A DNA stretch of 64,000 nucleotides from Corynebacterium kalidii (GTDB lineage Bacteria > Actinomycetota > Actinomycetes > Mycobacteriales > Mycobacteriaceae): NCBI RefSeq assembly GCF_022869005.1, contig NZ_JALIEA010000016.1:106054-170053 (forward strand), given 5' to 3'. Position 1 is the first letter of the stretch. Each line of letters starts with the position of its first letter. Shown in pieces: positions 63,079-64,000 of this stretch. The translations under genes were made by a program, and so were the position numbers. Under the pieces are notes generated by a model, which saw only the letters and a program-made list of their open reading frames with translations, was not told the origin of the DNA and made no database searches.

Positions 63079-63810
63079 ATGACTGACACGATTCTCCGCC
63101 GCACATGTGCCGCGTTGACGGCCGCAGGTCTGCTGGTCTCGGTAGCGGCGTGCACCTCCGGTGACGACTCCGGCACCACGTCGGCCACGTCGAAGGATCC
63201 GTCCGACATGATGCTCACGGACTCCGACACACCGGCAGGATGGGAATGGAGCGACGCTTCGGAGACCCTGGACGACGGTGACGAAGGCGACATGGCCGAA
63301 CTGCTGGAGTCCGCCGATGCGGTGGTGACGGACCCCGAGCAGTGCGCGTCGATCGCGCCGTCGGTGGTGTCGATGCTGGCGGTGCTCCACGCGAACCCCG
63401 AGACGACGGCGGCCGCCGGGTTCCTGCCGCAGGACAGCACGGACCCGGGAGTGGTCAACGCGATGGTCTCGACGGACCCGGAGAACACCGGGATGGCGAT
63501 GCCGGACGACTTCGCCGACTGCGAGACGTTCACCCAGAGTTCCGATCTCGATAGGGAGATGCCTCCGGTCACGCTGCATGCGCAGGTCACGGACGCCGAG
63601 ATCGTGGGCGCCGAGGACGTGCACGTGATCACCGTGGTCAGGGACACGGAGTCCCAGGCCGGCGACAACCCCATGTCTGTCGTCGTCGGCACGGTCGAGG
63701 GGGTGGCCTTCCGGGTGGACGCGAGCGGTATCGACGAGCCTCAGATCCTCATGGACCTCGCGGACCGCCAGGTCGACCGGATCCGCGGCAATGACCCCGA
63801 CGGGCGCTGA
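63079..63810 (+). CDS. Secreted lipoprotein of unknown function
   Basis: A 243-residue lipoprotein: signal ending at lipobox VAAC, then a threonine/serine/aspartate-rich linker and a domain resembling the sensor domains of some mycobacterial lipoproteins (WEWSDASETLDDGDEG, DPEQCASIAPSVVSML, two Cys: QCAS and DCETF). TAACCT lies six bases before the ATG. Downstream glycosylase starts 6 bp after its stop. Ligand unknown. Confidence 0.78.
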   Translation: MTDTILRRTCAALTAAGLLVSVAACTSGDDSGTTSATSKDPSDMMLTDSDTPAGWEWSDASETLDDGDEGDMAELLESADAVVTDPEQCASIAPSVVSMLAVLHANPETTAAAGFLPQDSTDPGVVNAMVSTDPENTGMAMPDDFADCETFTQSSDLDREMPPVTLHAQVTDAEIVGAEDVHVITVVRDTESQAGDNPMSVVVGTVEGVAFRVDASGIDEPQILMDLADRQVDRIRGNDPDGR

Positions 63811-63816
63811 CACCTG

Positions 63817-64000
63817 ATGCCTGAAGGTCATGTGATCCACCGCCTCGCCCGCGACCTGACCGCGCAGTTCGCCGGGACGCCCGTACACGTCTCGTCCCCG
63901 CAGGGACGGTTCGCCACGGAGGCGGCGTCCCTGGACGGGACGGTTTTCGCCGGAGCGGAGGCGTGGGGGAAGCACCTGTTCCTGCACTTCGGAGACGCCA
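63817..64000 (+). CDS. Fpg/Nei-family DNA glycosylase, 5' part only
   Basis: The first 61 codons, cut by the window end. MPEGHVIHRLARDL carries the N-terminal Pro2 nucleophile and Glu3 acid of formamidopyrimidine-DNA/endonuclease VIII glycosylases, and VFAGAEAWGKHLFLHFGDA the conserved Lys of the first beta sheet. It should repair oxidised bases. Whether it is Fpg- or Nei-like cannot be told without the C-terminal zinc finger. ATG at 63817 is inferred from the family start. Confidence 0.85.
   Translation, partial: MPEGHVIHRLARDLTAQFAGTPVHVSSPQGRFATEAASLDGTVFAGAEAWGKHLFLHFGDA

Overview
The window is strongly G+C-rich chromosomal DNA from a Corynebacterium (order Mycobacteriales). Several blocks keep the gene order of Corynebacterium glutamicum and Mycobacterium tuberculosis. 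One is lysS, clpC, mutY, carbonic anhydrase, radA, lpqE, carD, ispD, ispF, cysS, rlmB. Another is a zinc ABC transporter beside an ipsA-type LacI regulator, otsB, otsA and thrE. A third is a phoRS-like two-component pair, a HIT protein and purD. Gene starts are typically corynebacterial: at least twenty genes have a TANNNT -10 element six to eight bases before an ATG or GTG, so they are probably leaderless.

Layout. 1-6.5 kb: an SPFH/band-7 protein with a ribbon-helix-helix partner under a palindrome-embedded promoter, then lysS and an acyl-CoA dehydrogenase pair (FadE24/FadE23-like). 6.6-18.3 kb: an acyl-CoA synthetase, clpC with a textbook ClgR box, mutY, carbonic anhydrase, radA, lpqE, carD, ispD-ispF. 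The disA gene that lies beside radA in M. tuberculosis is not here. 18.3-24.3 kb: an inserted accessory block holding a Tat-signal lipoprotein intradiol dioxygenase, a complete extra Tat translocase (tatA-tatC-tatB), a NarL-type sensor kinase and regulator, a tiny lipoprotein-like ORF and a fumarylacetoacetate-hydrolase-family enzyme. This is the most interesting part. 24.4-28.2 kb: cysS, an aromatic-acid-type MFS transporter, rlmB.

28.4-38.4 kb: a lipoprotein, a zinc ABC operon, ipsA, otsB and otsA with a META-like lipoprotein between them, a histone-H1-like protein, thrE and tRNA-Thr(TGT). 38.4-44.2 kb: a variable region after the tRNA, with about 1.4 kb of degraded sequence containing striking palindromes, a MazEF-type toxin-antitoxin pair, a Fic protein, two tandem RNHCP zinc proteins and several very small membrane proteins. 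44.4-51.6 kb: an MFS exporter, a DUF418 protein, glycerol dehydrogenase divergent from a fused dihydroxyacetone kinase, an unusual NLGSSFGD-repeat protein, a DoxX-like protein and an acetyltransferase. 51.6-64 kb: a UMF1-type MFS protein, crtB-crtI, an acetyltransferase, an L,D-transpeptidase, a phoRS-like pair, two lipases, a HIT protein, purD, a lipoprotein and the start of an Fpg/Nei glycosylase.

No phage, insertion sequence, rRNA or CRISPR array was recognised. Functions rest on motifs read by eye and on remembered gene order; no database search was possible.
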